DNA from: Ryuthela nishihirai | Taxonomy: Eukaryota > Arthropoda > Arachnida > Araneae > Heptathelidae | Reading direction: 5' to 3' | Assembly: GCA_038380435.1 (NCBI GenBank) | Contig: JAWZYU010000007.1 | Span: forward strand, 20,935,001-20,999,000 | DNA: 64,000 bases | In this document: in pieces, positions 1-11,600 of the stretch | Numbering within the stretch: position 1 is the first letter of the stretch | Layout: each line of letters begins with the position of its first letter | Position numbers and translations under genes: made by a program | The notes under the pieces: generated by a model | What the model was told of the DNA's origin: nothing | The model's database searches: none | The model's input: only the letters and a program-made list of their open reading frames with translations

Positions 1-764
1 CACCTTAGAATACTGCAGTTCAGTCAGTGGCAATCCGTAGCTCCCTTGCAGTTTTCAAATGGTCCGCGGATTGATTACGCTATTCACTCTCAATTTCTTG
101 CATATTCACTCTGCACGTTCCTTTTCGTAATAAATATGCATATGTGAAAATTAGTTACAGTAAAAATAAGTTAATGCGATTATGCGGACTGCATAGCACG
201 TTTTGAAAAATAGTTCACTGTCCATTTATTTATTCATTTCATATGTAATTTTTTACTTCATTTGTATAATTAAGAAGAAATTATTTAGTTAAATGTTTTT
301 TTTTACTGTAATCCTTGCCCTTTAATGCAGAATAAAACATTTTCTGTACATAATGCATAGACCTGTTTTATTTGAAACGATTATCCAGATTTTCGATTAT
401 CCGAACTACCTATATCCCCTTAATCCCCTAAAAACCCTATATCCCTAAAAATCGAGATTTTAATGCATTTTTATTATTAAAATATACATATATTCTATTC
501 AAGGCGTTGGGTGGGGGGAATGGGTAAAATATTTTCCCCTCGCATTCTGAAAAAAAAATCTCTAGTTCGCCGATAAGATAATGTTGTCCATTCCTAGGGA
601 AGACTAGGAATCTGTGATTTTATTATCTGAAAACTAAGACCTTACGACAAAGTGTCATGAATAGACACTCTTCCTTTAAGGTAGTTTACGACAAGTGCAA
701 CACAGTCTCTCTGAATTTCTTATGACTTTATCATTCTTAAACATCAGCATGTAAATGACACTGT
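1..764. other. AT-rich DNA, no recognised feature
   Basis: Homopolymer-rich AT sequence. I see no transposon motif, no tRNA-like box and no long open frame. Confidence 0.5.
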
Positions 765-900
765 GATGTAAACAATGCAAGTGCAATAATGTAGTTGGCA
801 TTGTAATAGAAACCATGCGAGTGCAATAATATAGTTGGCATTGTAATAGAAACAATGCAAGCTAATAATATAGTCAAAACAGTTTGATATAAACAATGCC
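765..900. repeat. 40-bp tandem repeat, about 3 copies
   Basis: The string gtgcaataat recurs at 781 and 821, followed each time by tagttggcattgtaatagaa, giving a 40-bp period. The unit decays at both ends, where partial copies read aaacaatgc. The DNA beyond it (900-1640) holds only short frames with no recognisable protein signature. Confidence 0.75.
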
Positions 901-1654
901 CCTTTCCATGTAGCAATAGTGTTCTTTGATGTCGAGCAGGTTTTTATGGAGAATAAAACAAAAACTTGTTTTCTTTTGGAGCAGAAATTTCATTTCTTGA
1001 GGAATATATTTTTGTCGAGTATTCAAGGGTATCTTTTGCTTACGGTTTTTCGTGTATATAATATGATCATCGAGGACCGTATCTTGACTATGGACATAAA
1101 AAGCAGCTTTTGTTTTCTATTCCGATAGTCTACGGAGCATATTTTATCGAAAACAGAATGAGCTTCTGTAAACAACAGACGACAGTTTTTGTGTCTTTGA
1201 ACAGTGAAAATAGCGCTGTCAGATATTTCAAAAAGTAAACAATATTTGAACAAACTTTTAAGACATTGAAAACAATACTCTTTGTCGTGTGGGCCTTATT
1301 TTTTTTTCGTCATATCCGAAACAAATAGAATTTGGAAGGAATGATGATAAATTGTCTTTAGAAGAATCTTAGTGCTTTTCTTTAACATCCATTGTAGACT
1401 GCCCTTAGCATTCGTCGGGACCTGTTTCTTCTTTGAACTAGAAAGCTGGAAGGCTGGGGTGGGAGTTAAAGTTCTTAAAGTAAGTTATTTTTTTTAATTG
1501 TCACATATTTCTTTCTTTTTTTCACATTTATTTTTGTATAGTTGTCTTCTGTCTTTTCTATTTTAATTTTTATTTTTCGTTGTAGTGGGGGAGGGAGGGC
1601 TTTTGCCCCTGCCTAAGGGCCGACCTGACAGTTCTGATGAAGAATGAGGTAGCT

Positions 1655-1895
1655 GCAAGCTAGTACTACGCTCTATATCTGAATATCTGAAGTTCCTGCA
1701 CGTTTATACTAGGCTTTGTATTTGAAATACTTACACGGTGGTACTACTAATCTCTAAATCTGAAGTACCTGCACGCTGGTTCTAAATTCTAAATCTGATG
1801 TACCTGCACGCTGGTATTAAACTCTAAATCTGAATACTTGCACGCTGGTAATAAACTCTATATCTGAAGCACGCTGGTATCTGAAGCACGCTGGC
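1655..1895. repeat. Minisatellite A, left part (about 33-35 bp unit)
   Basis: Degenerate head-to-tail repeats alternate 'ctctaaatctgaa' or 'ctctatatctgaa' with 'tgcacgctggta'. The same unit resumes at about 2655, so one array appears to be split by about 760 bp of unrelated DNA. Confidence 0.8.
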
Positions 1896-1992
1896 TCTCC
1901 GGATGGATGCGATGGACTGTGCGATGAAGGACGATGAATTTGTTCCTTAATTACCTTCACCCTTACTTCGGTGAAATAACAGGTTCGTGGGT

Positions 1993-2570
1993 TGTTACAC
2001 CCGTACCGACGTATGCCTCAGCGTTGCTGCGTCAAGTAATGTATAAAAATATGTCCAACAATTCACGCACAAGAGTTGTATAGGGACGACACAGTTCATT
2101 TACACTTATATACAATCACGTGCTGGGGATGCTCTCAACTCCGTAAGCCTTTGCTGCTGCTGCAAACAATTACGCAATGAGGTGGCAAATCGCACACTTT
2201 GCAGATTCTCGCTTTACCGACCTCAAACTCGGCGAAAGGACAATTAACCTTTGCCTACAATGTGGTTCATACAGAATCCACAGAACTGTATCAGATTAAC
2301 CATGAATCTCGATTCTCACTTAAAATCGAACCCTCCCCTTAAGGGTTTCCTTTTTGAGAAAGAGCGGCGTCCCCTTGACGCGCATCAAACGTCCTTCCAG
2401 TTTGACAGCAACGCTCAGACTGTTATTTCATTATTACTCGGCACCTCTCCCGCGCTCACACTCGCACCCCAAGCCATTTGTAAAAGGCCATAAAAGAGAT
2501 TTTCAGACATCGACATGCACAGTCAGCCAGCTCAGATCCGAAAACAACATCTTATGAGTCACATTACCAC
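1993..2570. mobile_element. LTR-like dispersed repeat, copy 1
   Basis: This segment sits between the two halves of minisatellite A. It begins tgttacacccgta and shares ordered blocks with 31303-31707: 'tacacccgta', 'gacgacaca' then 'tttacact', 'cggcga' then 'aag', 'gtggttcatacagaa', and an aaccct to agggttt inverted pair. Two copies with a TG start and no coding potential suggest a solo LTR. The far edge, the strand and the parent element are unknown. Confidence 0.4.
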
Positions 2571-2654
2571 AATAGCACTTCCAAGAACACATTTAATACA
2601 TAAAAATATTTACAATAACAATAATACAATAAAATGCAACAATAAATAAAATTA

Positions 2655-3003
2655 CATGACACTGGTACTACACTCTATAATGAAATACTTGCACTCTGGT
2701 ACTACACTCTATATCTGAAATATTTGCACACTGGTACTAAACCTAATATTTGAAGTTCCTGCACGCTGGTACTACATTCTATATCTGAAGTATCTGCATG
2801 CCATTGCTATACTCTATATTTGAAGTTCATGCATGCCACTGTTACACTCTATATCTGTACCTGCTCGCTGGTACTACACTCTATATGTGAAGTATCTTCA
2901 CACTGGTATTACTCTATATCTGAAGTATATGCACACTGAACTGACACTACACTCTATATCTGAGTACCTGCATGCTGATGCTACACTCTATATCTGTATT
3001 ACT
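2655..3003. repeat. Minisatellite A, right part
   Basis: About ten degenerate copies of an approximately 35-bp unit containing 'ctggtactacactctata' and 'tgaagta' plus 'tgca'. It continues the array at 1655-1895. A SINE1 copy begins where the array ends. Confidence 0.85.
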
Positions 3004-3332
3004 TGGCTGAGGGTTTTGTCGAGTAGCTTTCCATGCTTGTAATCTGATGCACCGGTATGGAGTCTCATTGTGATATCTTGGGATTACATCTCCTCTAGCA
3101 CTCGTCTTGCCCTCGGGAGAGAAAGGTCACTGGGTGGCTTGGAAAGTCCTCTTCCATCTGATGGCACATTAAACTGTGTTCAAGGCAGCCATATATTGTG
3201 TACGTTAAAGATCATAGTGGGTGGCTTTAACAAGTGTCTCCCAACCAGTCTTTGAAGAGATGTCCACTGGGTTCCTTCTCCTCCCAGCTTTCAGCACTTG
3301 GGCTTTGCAACTTGGACATTTAATATATTAAA
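3003..3332 (+). mobile_element. SINE1, old degenerate copy
   Basis: The order of SINE1 landmarks is kept despite heavy divergence: a tRNA-like 'ttgtaatctg', 'gccctcgg', 'ggcttggaaag', 'acgttaaagatca', 'tctcccaac', 'ccactgggttcc' and 'acttggacattta'. The 250 bp that follow are unassigned. Confidence 0.7.
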
Positions 3333-3591
3333 TCCACAAAAGTGCAGCTTGGAAGTAAAGCAACCATTGACACTAGCATACATACTTAATAAAAATAATT
3401 AAACAAGTGTGAAGAAATCCATCCATTCGCCTCCAGGATTTGAAATCTCCTGGTTACGTGCCAGTTGCTCTAAAAGTTGAAATAAGATGGATGTAATTCC
3501 CACCTGCTTAAATAACACTTTGAAACTACATGGCAAAGCTTTATAGCATGATCAACGAACATAACCAGCCTTAAACAAGTGTGAATCGCCC

Positions 3592-3700
3592 CCACGCCTT
3601 AGCTTAACTGGTAGAGCGAATGTCGCGTAACCTAGTAATTCCCGCGTTCATGTCCGGGAGACGGGTGAATTTTTTCATCCATTCCTAATTATTACAAAAT
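3592..3700 (+). mobile_element. tRNA-like head ('SINE3' copy 1)
   Basis: The block 'cgccttagcttaactggtagagcg' resembles a polymerase III box A. It is followed at tRNA spacing by 'cccgcgttcatgtccggg', a poor box B. A related head lies at 24059. The anticodon arm does not pair well, so this is read as a tRNA-derived retroposon or pseudogene, not a functional tRNA. Confidence 0.45.
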
Positions 3701-3879
3701 GGCTATCACTGTAGTGAGATTCCTTCCTTCCTATACATACATTTCACATGAAATTCTGAAGCAGTGAAATGTTACCGAGGTCCACGTAGACTGTGAAACG
3801 ATTGCACAACTAGAAATAGTCACAAAATATACAATTGTCCTCAAATTCAAAAATATCTCACATTATATGAATATACACA

Positions 3880-4018
3880 CACCGGCCACTGAATTAGAAA
3901 TCTTTATTTTATACTGAGTTGGACCACCTTTAGCCAGAATTACAGCATATATGTGGTTTGGCATAGATTCCACAAGGTGTTGGAATGCCTTTACATCTTC
4001 AGCATACCAGGCGTACAC
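3880..4018 (-). pseudogene. Tc1-type transposase, C-terminal end plus terminal repeat
   Basis: Read on the minus strand, this gives the signature end of Tc1-family transposases: FQHLVESMPN, then about nine residues, then AKGGPTQY. Downstream, the DNA ends in a candidate terminal repeat, cacaccggccactgaat, next to a TA dinucleotide (around 3875). Everything upstream in the gene (catalytic D residues and DNA-binding domain) is missing, replaced by a SINE1 fragment. It is distinct in sequence from the Tc1 copies at 38 and 53 kb. Confidence 0.75.
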
Positions 4019-4035
4019 CAGACAGTCCTTTAACT

Positions 4036-4300
4036 GGCTTGGACACTATCGGTTGTCGGATGGAACGTTAAGCTATGGTTCCATGTGCAGGAGAGCCATA
4101 TCCTGTGCACGTTAAAGAAAACACTGGTTGGCCTTGATAGGAAGTTCCCGCCTGTCTCATAACATCTGTCCACGTTAAAGAACACACTGGATGGCTTTGA
4201 CGGGAGGTCCCATCTGTCTCCTAACATCTGTGCAGTGTATCCCCTTCCCCAACCTTCTCTGAGCCCTTGAAGTTTTTGTTACTTGGCCATTTACCCCAAC
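4036..4300 (+). mobile_element. SINE1 with internal duplication
   Basis: This SINE1 body fragment lacks the tRNA head. The block containing 'cacgttaaagaa' and 'ctggatggc' is present twice (about 4098 and 4170), so roughly 70 bp has been tandemly duplicated. It abuts the Tc1 3' end. Confidence 0.8.
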
Positions 4301-5090
4301 TTTTCCAGAAATATTGTCGCTCAAAGGTGAAACAACAAATTTGGTAGAAGTCACTCCCACAATTTTCGCCTGTGCAAAGATAATATTCAACATTTAGAAA
4401 TATATATATAACGACAAATGCTTCCAGTTTTTCTTTGATCTTCTTGCCATTCACATCTTCTGAACTTAATGCCCAAGAGTTGGCCTTATTTTGCAGACTG
4501 CAGAATCCTATGACGAAGAACATTTGTATGTATCGTACATAGCGCAAAAACGTTAGTAAACACTACCAGCAAGAATGGAGATCAGTATGCGCCTTGAAAA
4601 AGCTTTTCCATGGAACAAATATATGGCTTAACTTTGTTGCGGAGCAAATGGACTATGCTCAACTGTGTTTACTGCTACGTCGAACAGAAATTGCCATTTT
4701 CTTTCTAAGGATAGTTCAGAGAAAAGATTCTTGAATTCATTCTTATTCACCGCCCGTGTCGTCCAGCGAAGAACAAAGTGGAAACATGAAATATTGTTGC
4801 GTAAAATTCACCCCCTCCCAATTTGCTACGTGGATAGCTTACTGCCAAGTGCTGCAGACACTTAGCTGCCAGTTCGAGTCCCACTATGCAAACGCTGAGT
4901 TTTGCCGATCGCCTCGCTTCGAAAAATCACTGATACAAATATTAAAAATCGAATTTATTTCAATTTTTTATTGTTTTTATTATTTTAGGGGAGATTTTCG
5001 CAGATTCAAGAATTTTCATTATTTTATCCGTAGGGAATTTTGGGAAATTTTGCTTTTTCCTTATTTTAAGTAGTTGGATTGTTTTATGAC
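4301..5090. other. Unassigned AT-rich DNA
   Basis: Several frames of 60-110 codons overlap on both strands, but none shows a domain, signal peptide or convincing codon bias. I do not call a gene. Confidence 0.4.
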
Positions 5091-5422
5091 TAAGCGGCAC
5101 TTTTTTTACACATAATGAGTTAAGTGGCAAGGTCACAAGGACCACGAGGACACAGAGAAGGTTGGGAAAGGGAACCCACTGGACAGCTGTTACCGACAGA
5201 CGATAGCCTCCTGTCAAGGCCATATAGCATACTCTTTAACATGCATTGGTTATGGCTCTCCCGCAGACGACCTTGAGAAGCACATCGATGTCCCCTACTG
5301 ACTGAGGGGAGGGCGGGGAGTTTTGCGGAGAAAAATCTCAACTCTAGCCCAGGAGAGACTCGAACCTGGAAACTGCAGATTACGAGCCTGGCGCGCTACC
5401 GACTGAGCTTAAACTCCTTCCC
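5091..5422 (-). mobile_element. SINE1, near full length
   Basis: Read in reverse it contains the tRNA-like head (gctcagtcggtagcgcgcca and a box B around 5350-5370), 'acgttaaagaa'-like and 'cagctgt' landmarks, and the tail 'aagtgccgctta'. It is more diverged than the young copies at 33.5, 47.6 and 63.4 kb. Confidence 0.9.
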
Positions 5423-5685
5423 CCACCCCTATGTAGGGAGAGACTGAATTGGTTTCCATGAGTTGTGAACATGTAGAACTACAGATTAGAGTACAGAGGT
5501 TTGGACAGTATCCCCAAAGGCATCATAAGAAGATACCTAGGATGCAGTGAGTGGGCAATATCAAACAAGACCTTGTTAGAACAGATCTGTAGGTATCAAA
5601 CACAACAGCAGTAGCTCAGGATAAATTGGTATGAAAAACTAATTTGCACAATCTCTTTGGGCCTGCATAGTTCATTACCGATTTA

Positions 5686-6476
5686 GCATTGTGCCTACGT
5701 AATGGGAATGCTTGCCGATTTACGTGATTCTCCGTGTTAGTAAGCGCGCACATGAGGGCAGCACCGTTCCGCGGTAAACTAACCTACGCTAATGGTAAGC
5801 ATATAGCGATCTGGTCGAAGTCATATGGTAAAGAATCAGACAGATGGCTAATCAAGTACAGTAAACTAGAATCTTTCTCAGAGATACAAACGGGAATAAT
5901 GACTCCTTAAATACTAGACGAATGCTGTTGAAAATTGAGATTTAAATAGATAAAATTATAATCTTGAATTTATAGTAAGATTCCCATTCTCATAACACAG
6001 AAATTCTCTAACATTTTGTTAGGACAGTGTAACTCAGTTCCATATATTATTATGGTTTCTGCGATTACAAAATATTATTTATTCAGAAGTGATCTTAGAT
6101 TTTTTTTTTCCAATTACTCATGTCATCGTTACCGACATATTGATGCAGCCACCTGTCTTGCAGATCTAGTTTGGAATAGATTCGATAAAATCTGAGTTTC
6201 GCTTCTGCAAAACATCACACAATACTGCATCATCGTTCAGACTTCTAGTTTAAAGCAGCAGAAAGTAGACAGAATAGTAAATAATCACATATGAACAAAT
6301 CCATATCAGAATCCAATTTTGAAGCAAGCAGTAAACAGCGTAATAACCTATACTGCTACGAAGCAAGTAACAAGCAAAACAGCGGATCGCCAGCGCCAAG
6401 CGGACGAAAATGTAACTAGCGCTGCTATCGCTTCATGTCTTGAAATCAGCAGGCATTCCCATTACTTAGGCACCGC
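5686..6476. mobile_element. Non-autonomous PIF/Harbinger-like MITE, 791 bp
   Basis: The ends form inverted repeats of about 36 bp. The left end carries gtgcctacgtaatgggaatg, and the right end read in reverse carries ggtgcctaagtaatgggaat, both followed by a tgc/gatt block. Both ends are flanked by TTA (5683-5685 and 6477-6479). A three-base TTA or TAA target duplication is the hallmark of PIF/Harbinger transposons. No open frame of useful size lies inside. Tc1/mariner would give TA and hAT eight bases, so Harbinger fits best. Confidence 0.75.
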
Positions 6477-7039
6477 TTAAAGATTTACGGATTTTTAAGG
6501 ATATTTTATGCAATTTTTTTCTGAATTTTCCTAACACAAATTTCCCACTGACATAATTAAGAAACTTAAACTATAACTCTTAGGGTTATTTTTTATTTTT
6601 TTTTAATTTATCTTCTTATATGCGCCCTAAAAAGTATAAAATAAACCTAAAACAAATCGATGGTGCAATCAGTCAGTGAATTTGTATTCACTTCAAAGAT
6701 AGGGCTTCGGCAATATTTTTAGATAGGCATATACATATTAAATTTATTTACATTTTTTGTCACTAAAAACACCTACTTTTGGCAACTTTCATTTGATATA
6801 TGACTCATAAACATCGACCACATTTTCCTTCCCCTTTTCTTGGAGTCGAGTTTGAGGTAGCCAAAGACATTGGAGACATCACAAGCTTTAACTCCAGATA
6901 TAATTCGTTAATGTCGACCCTCCATTCTAAATTTCGGCCCTCCTTTGGGGAAGGGAGAATGATGGGGGTCCTAATTCGAAGTAGTCTACGATGGTCATCG
7001 TATGAGCTTTTATTTGGCACCCAAATCACAACTGCAGGC
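6477..7039. other. Unassigned AT-rich DNA
   Basis: Short overlapping frames only. The two strands of 6800-7060 are both open for about 80 codons, which argues against either being real. I see no transposon motif. Confidence 0.4.
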
Positions 7040-7392
7040 GCTCGCCTTCGCAAGATAGAGTAGAACGACTTTCACATTTCCCCTTTTGAGGGAAGAAAAA
7101 TTAAGGGGCGTATATTTTTATTGCCCACAACATTCCTCGTGTCATAAGCTTCTGGTTGTCATACAATACAAACCATTGCTTGTTATTTTCGGCACTCGAG
7201 TTTTGGAGATATAGCGGAACAATCGTTTTCATACATCCCTTTTTTGGGGGAGGGACAAAGCATGGACAAAGCTTCGTGTCACGTGACATGAAGGTTGCCA
7301 GATCACTAATTTCTAAAACAAATCGTTGCCAGATATTTTTTCTGAATTCTGTAATCAACCATAGTGTGCGGATATTTTTTTGAGCGACTGTA
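7040..7392 (-). mobile_element. Tc1/mariner-like terminus, copy 1
   Basis: Read on the minus strand it begins tacagtcgctcaaaaaaata, then 'actatggttgattacagaa', 'atctggcaacg' and 'atctggcaacctt'. The same ordered sequence occurs at 19395-19517 and 23490-23605. The TA before cagtcgctc fits a TA-target DNA transposon. The inner limit is uncertain and no transposase is present. Confidence 0.6.
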
Positions 7393-8624
7393 CGTGTAAT
7401 ATATTTTCCATTATATATATATTATGGAAAATATAAAATATAAAGAACAACAAAGAAGTTTAGAAATTTCCAGAAAAAAAAAACTTGCTCCCAAAAATTT
7501 CAACCATTTTAGACGCTTCCTATATTTCACAAGCAACGATATTCCTATTTTTTTCACTGACAGAAAATAAGAAATTAATCCGAAACAAAAATTAATAAAT
7601 CCTTAGAAAATCCCTATATTCTGTGTCCCGTTAAACATTTACCATACAGACACATAAACCAAGACACAACTGGGCAGACATAGAACTTTTCCCTCATGAA
7701 ACGTTTGGGCGTATCTTTTCTTCATGGATATGCATTTATATTAAAGATCTCTGTTGTTCTAAATCGAAGGGAACAATAACAAAGCAAACATAAAAATCTA
7801 ACGCAGTTTTATGGTTCGCTGAACAGATAACATTCTCTGAATGTACAGCTCTTACGACAAACAGCAATATAACATGAGAGTCTAAAAGTATTTCTCGGGT
7901 GAACGTTTATCTGAGTACAGCTAGGATTCCTGATTGTACTACCTGAGGCTGTGATAAAGGTGGGCATCAGAATGGATTTCAGAGGTATAAAGCTACACGA
8001 AACAAACTTATAACTCTAATACCCTGTAGAACAAATATTACAAAATGCTCTTTTTTTTTCGTTCTGCACCATTCAGCAGGTCCATATGTAGTTTTTCTTT
8101 TCTTCGAAAGGATGTCCTGTTCCCTTTCCTTCTTTTATTATTCTCTATAGCATATTGGGGATTTTTTTCAGCGAGGTTTGCCTCTGTATTTTATTATTTA
8201 AAGAATATCGGTTCAGTAACGGCTTTGTTGGTGACGTGGTTAAGGATTATAAGAATTTTTATTTTTTGAATTTGTCTAAATTGAGGTTGTTGTCATCATC
8301 ATAATTATCGTCGTTATTATTATGGCTATATTAAGACTACTTTTATTTGTTTTTTGTGTGGAGAACAACTTAGATGAAATCAAAAGCGAAAGTATTTTCT
8401 ACGATGGAATTCCAAGGTATCCCATCCCATAAAAAATAATTTTATGTACATTAATAAATAAATGAAATTAGTCGTGAATTTCAAAGTCGTTATTGAATTT
8501 CTGAAGAAGATACTAAATTCATTTTTTAAATATATTAAAGCTTCAAAAATTACAATTTTTATCTTTGAAGTTTAGTTGAAGTTGCGTGATTAGCACAAAT
8601 TTTTATTTCTTTTTAATGTAGTAA
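7393..8624. other. Unassigned AT-rich DNA
   Basis: No motif is recognised. A 74-codon frame at 8045 is dominated by T-rich low-complexity DNA and is not credible as a gene. Confidence 0.4.
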
Positions 8625-11600
8625 CATCATCATCATCATCCTCAAGCAGCCATGGGCTACGGAGGTCCAACCAGACCGCGCAGTTTAATTCTCCAAGCAA
8701 GTCTATCCTGAGCTACATCTACTGCATCTGGCCACTGCATACCAATTCTAACAAGGTCCTGTTTGACATTGTCTGCCCACCGCATCCTAGGTCTCCCCTT
8801 CTTTCTGAGGCCTTTAGGAACACTGTTCATAACCCTATTCGCCAATCCATAATTATTCATACGGGCAACATGGCCAAACCAACGGAGTCTCTCTCTGCAC
8901 AATATGCTGCTTAAAGGAGATTGCAAACTCCTTTGCCTAATCTCATCATTAGTTACAAAGTTGAACCTCCTAATGCCCAAGATACTGCGTAAGCATCTGG
9001 AATCAAAAGCATCTAGTTTCCTGTTATCTTGTTTACAAAGTGTCCAAGTTTCACTACCATAACTAACCCTAGAAAGAACCAAACTATTATACAGTCTACT
9101 TTTAGTCTTTAGGTGTATATGCCTATTTCTCCACACTCTCCATAGGTTCTAAAAGTCCCGGCAGCAATCCCTATTCGTCTGTTAATCTCATGCCGCATAT
9201 CACCAGAATCTGTTACATAGCTCATAAGATAATTAAACTGTGACACCTGCTCAAGACTGCAACCATTCAGATTAACTGAATCACAGCCTGCCTGACCAAT
9301 TTTCATCACTTTAGTTTTCTCTCTGTTTATAACCAAACCTACTCTACTACCAGTCTCATCAACAGCTCAAATGAAAGAGTTCATCTCATCAACATCATTT
9401 GCCAAAAAGGCTAAATCATCAGCATAATCTAAATCAGAAATTTTCGTATCTCCAGCCCAATTAAGGCCAAAATCTTTCCCTTGAAGTGAATTTCGCATAA
9501 CATAATCAATAACCAAGCTAAAGAGAAAAGGAGACAAATGCACCCTTGTCGAACACCAGAAGTAATGCTAAACCAATTGCTACAAGCCTTACCAACTCTC
9601 ACACACGACTCAGTGTTATTATAGAGAGCTTTCATAATGTTAACTAACTTCTCTGGTATACCATATGATCTCACAATCAACCACATATTATGACGATCAA
9701 CAGAGTCGAAAGCCTTTTTGAAATCAGCAAAGCTAGCAACCAAAGGTTTCTGAAACTCGAAACATTTCCCAATAATCTGCCTAAGTTAAAATATCTGATC
9801 CACACATTCCCTACCACTTCTGAATCCACATTGTTCATCACGCAATTGACTGTCAACCAGATTCTTAATTCTATTAAGCACAATCATGGAAAGAACTTTA
9901 CCTGGAACAGAGAGTAGGCTGATACCCCTATAGTTATGACAAGAACTGCGATCACCTTTTTTGAAAATAGGGATAACAATAGCTCTGGTAAAATCCTTAG
10001 GAATCATGCCTTTATCATAAAAGATATTCAGAATTTCAGTCATCCAAGTGGTAACCGAAACATTCCCAGCTCTAAACATTTCCGTAGTAATTTCATCTAC
10101 CCCTGGGGATTTATGAAGTTTAAGTTTAGAAACAACCAAAATAACTTCAGATAGGGTTATAGGGTCAACATTAAAGCCACCAATGCATATATCTTCATTG
10201 CAAACAATGGGAGTAGAACTAACTACATTGTTTAGAACATCACTGAAATGCTCAACCCACCTAGCCATGACAGAATCCTCACCTTCTATAACCTTACCTT
10301 ATTTATCCTTCAATCCCTGTATACCTATTCGTTTTCTACCACACAAAACATTAACTATCTGGTACAGCTCTCTGCTGTTGTGCTGTCTAACTGCTTCCTC
10401 GGCTTTGTCAGCCAAACCATCAAGCCAAAGATTCTTATCAGCAGCTAACTGATCTTTTACACGTTTATTAAGTTCTCTGTAATGCTTTCTATTAGGACTA
10501 GTAGGGTATTGATTAAGGACATTCCTGCAGTTCTTTCTTTCCGAAATAAGCTCAAGTGCCTTATTACTCAGATAATTCTGTCTCTTCTGCTCCTTTTTTC
10601 CTAAAAGAGTACTGTTAGTGTCCAAAAAAGCCTGTTTAAAATGATCCCATTCTTCCTCAACTTCAGTAGTAAGCAAACCATGACTGTCATAATGACTAAG
10701 TAACCTATCATGGTAAGCTTTGGCTATAACTGCATCTTTCAGAGCTTCAGTATTAAAAGTAAAATTTTTAACCCTAGCACAACACTTTTTAAGTTTAAGT
10801 TGCAACACACTTTTAACAAGGTAATGGTCAGATCCAATTTCAGCTCCCCTATATGCCCTAGTATTCCTAACAGAACTAGCCCATTTGCTGTTAATTAATA
10901 TGTAATCAATCATATTCTTATGCAGCCCATCAGGTGAAACCCATGTGTACTTATGTATGTCGCGGTGTTTGTAGTAAGTGTTAGTTATTCTGAATCCATT
11001 GAGTTTACTTACCGGTAAGGAGACGTTGCCCATTGCCATTGCAGTTACCAATACCAAAAGGGCCTATTACTCCTCCCCAAAGGTCAGAGTCAGTACCAAC
11101 TTTGGCATTGAAGTCACCAAGAACAAGGGTAATATCTCCTTTCTTGACAGAATTAAAAATATCCTGAAGTTGTTCATAAAACCTATCCTTCTCATCCTCA
11201 TCGGCATCCTCAGTGGGGGCATAACAGCAGATAACATTCAAGTTTTTAACGCTTGTCTGAAATTTTGCTGTAAGAAACCTTTCATTAATGCACTCATATC
11301 CTAGAAGAGCATCGCTAGCGTGTCTGCTGAGAAGCAGACCCACGCCTTGGTGATGCTTATTGTCGTCCCTCCCTGAAAAGAGAAATTTAAGATTATTTTT
11401 AAGAATCTGACCTTTATCTGTCCATCTGGTCTCTTGCAAGCCGAGAATATCTAAATTATAACGGTGGAATTCTTGTGTGAGGACATCAAGAGAAAAAGCT
11501 CTGTGCAGAGTCCTCACATTGCAACTACCTATGGAGAGAAAATGGTTAGTGGGATGTTTAAAGAAACTATGTTTATTGAGAGAGGGAATGCCGACAATAT

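Noticed and set aside
1023..1253. Possible further copy of the Tc1/mariner-like terminus (similar FEISD peptide)
   Set aside because: Nucleotide similarity is limited to a few bases and the terminal cagtcgctc is absent.
5451..5640. Possible LINE C-terminal fragment (SIPKGIIRRYLGCSEWA)
   Set aside because: Only one short block is suggestive and no second motif supports it; too weak to annotate.
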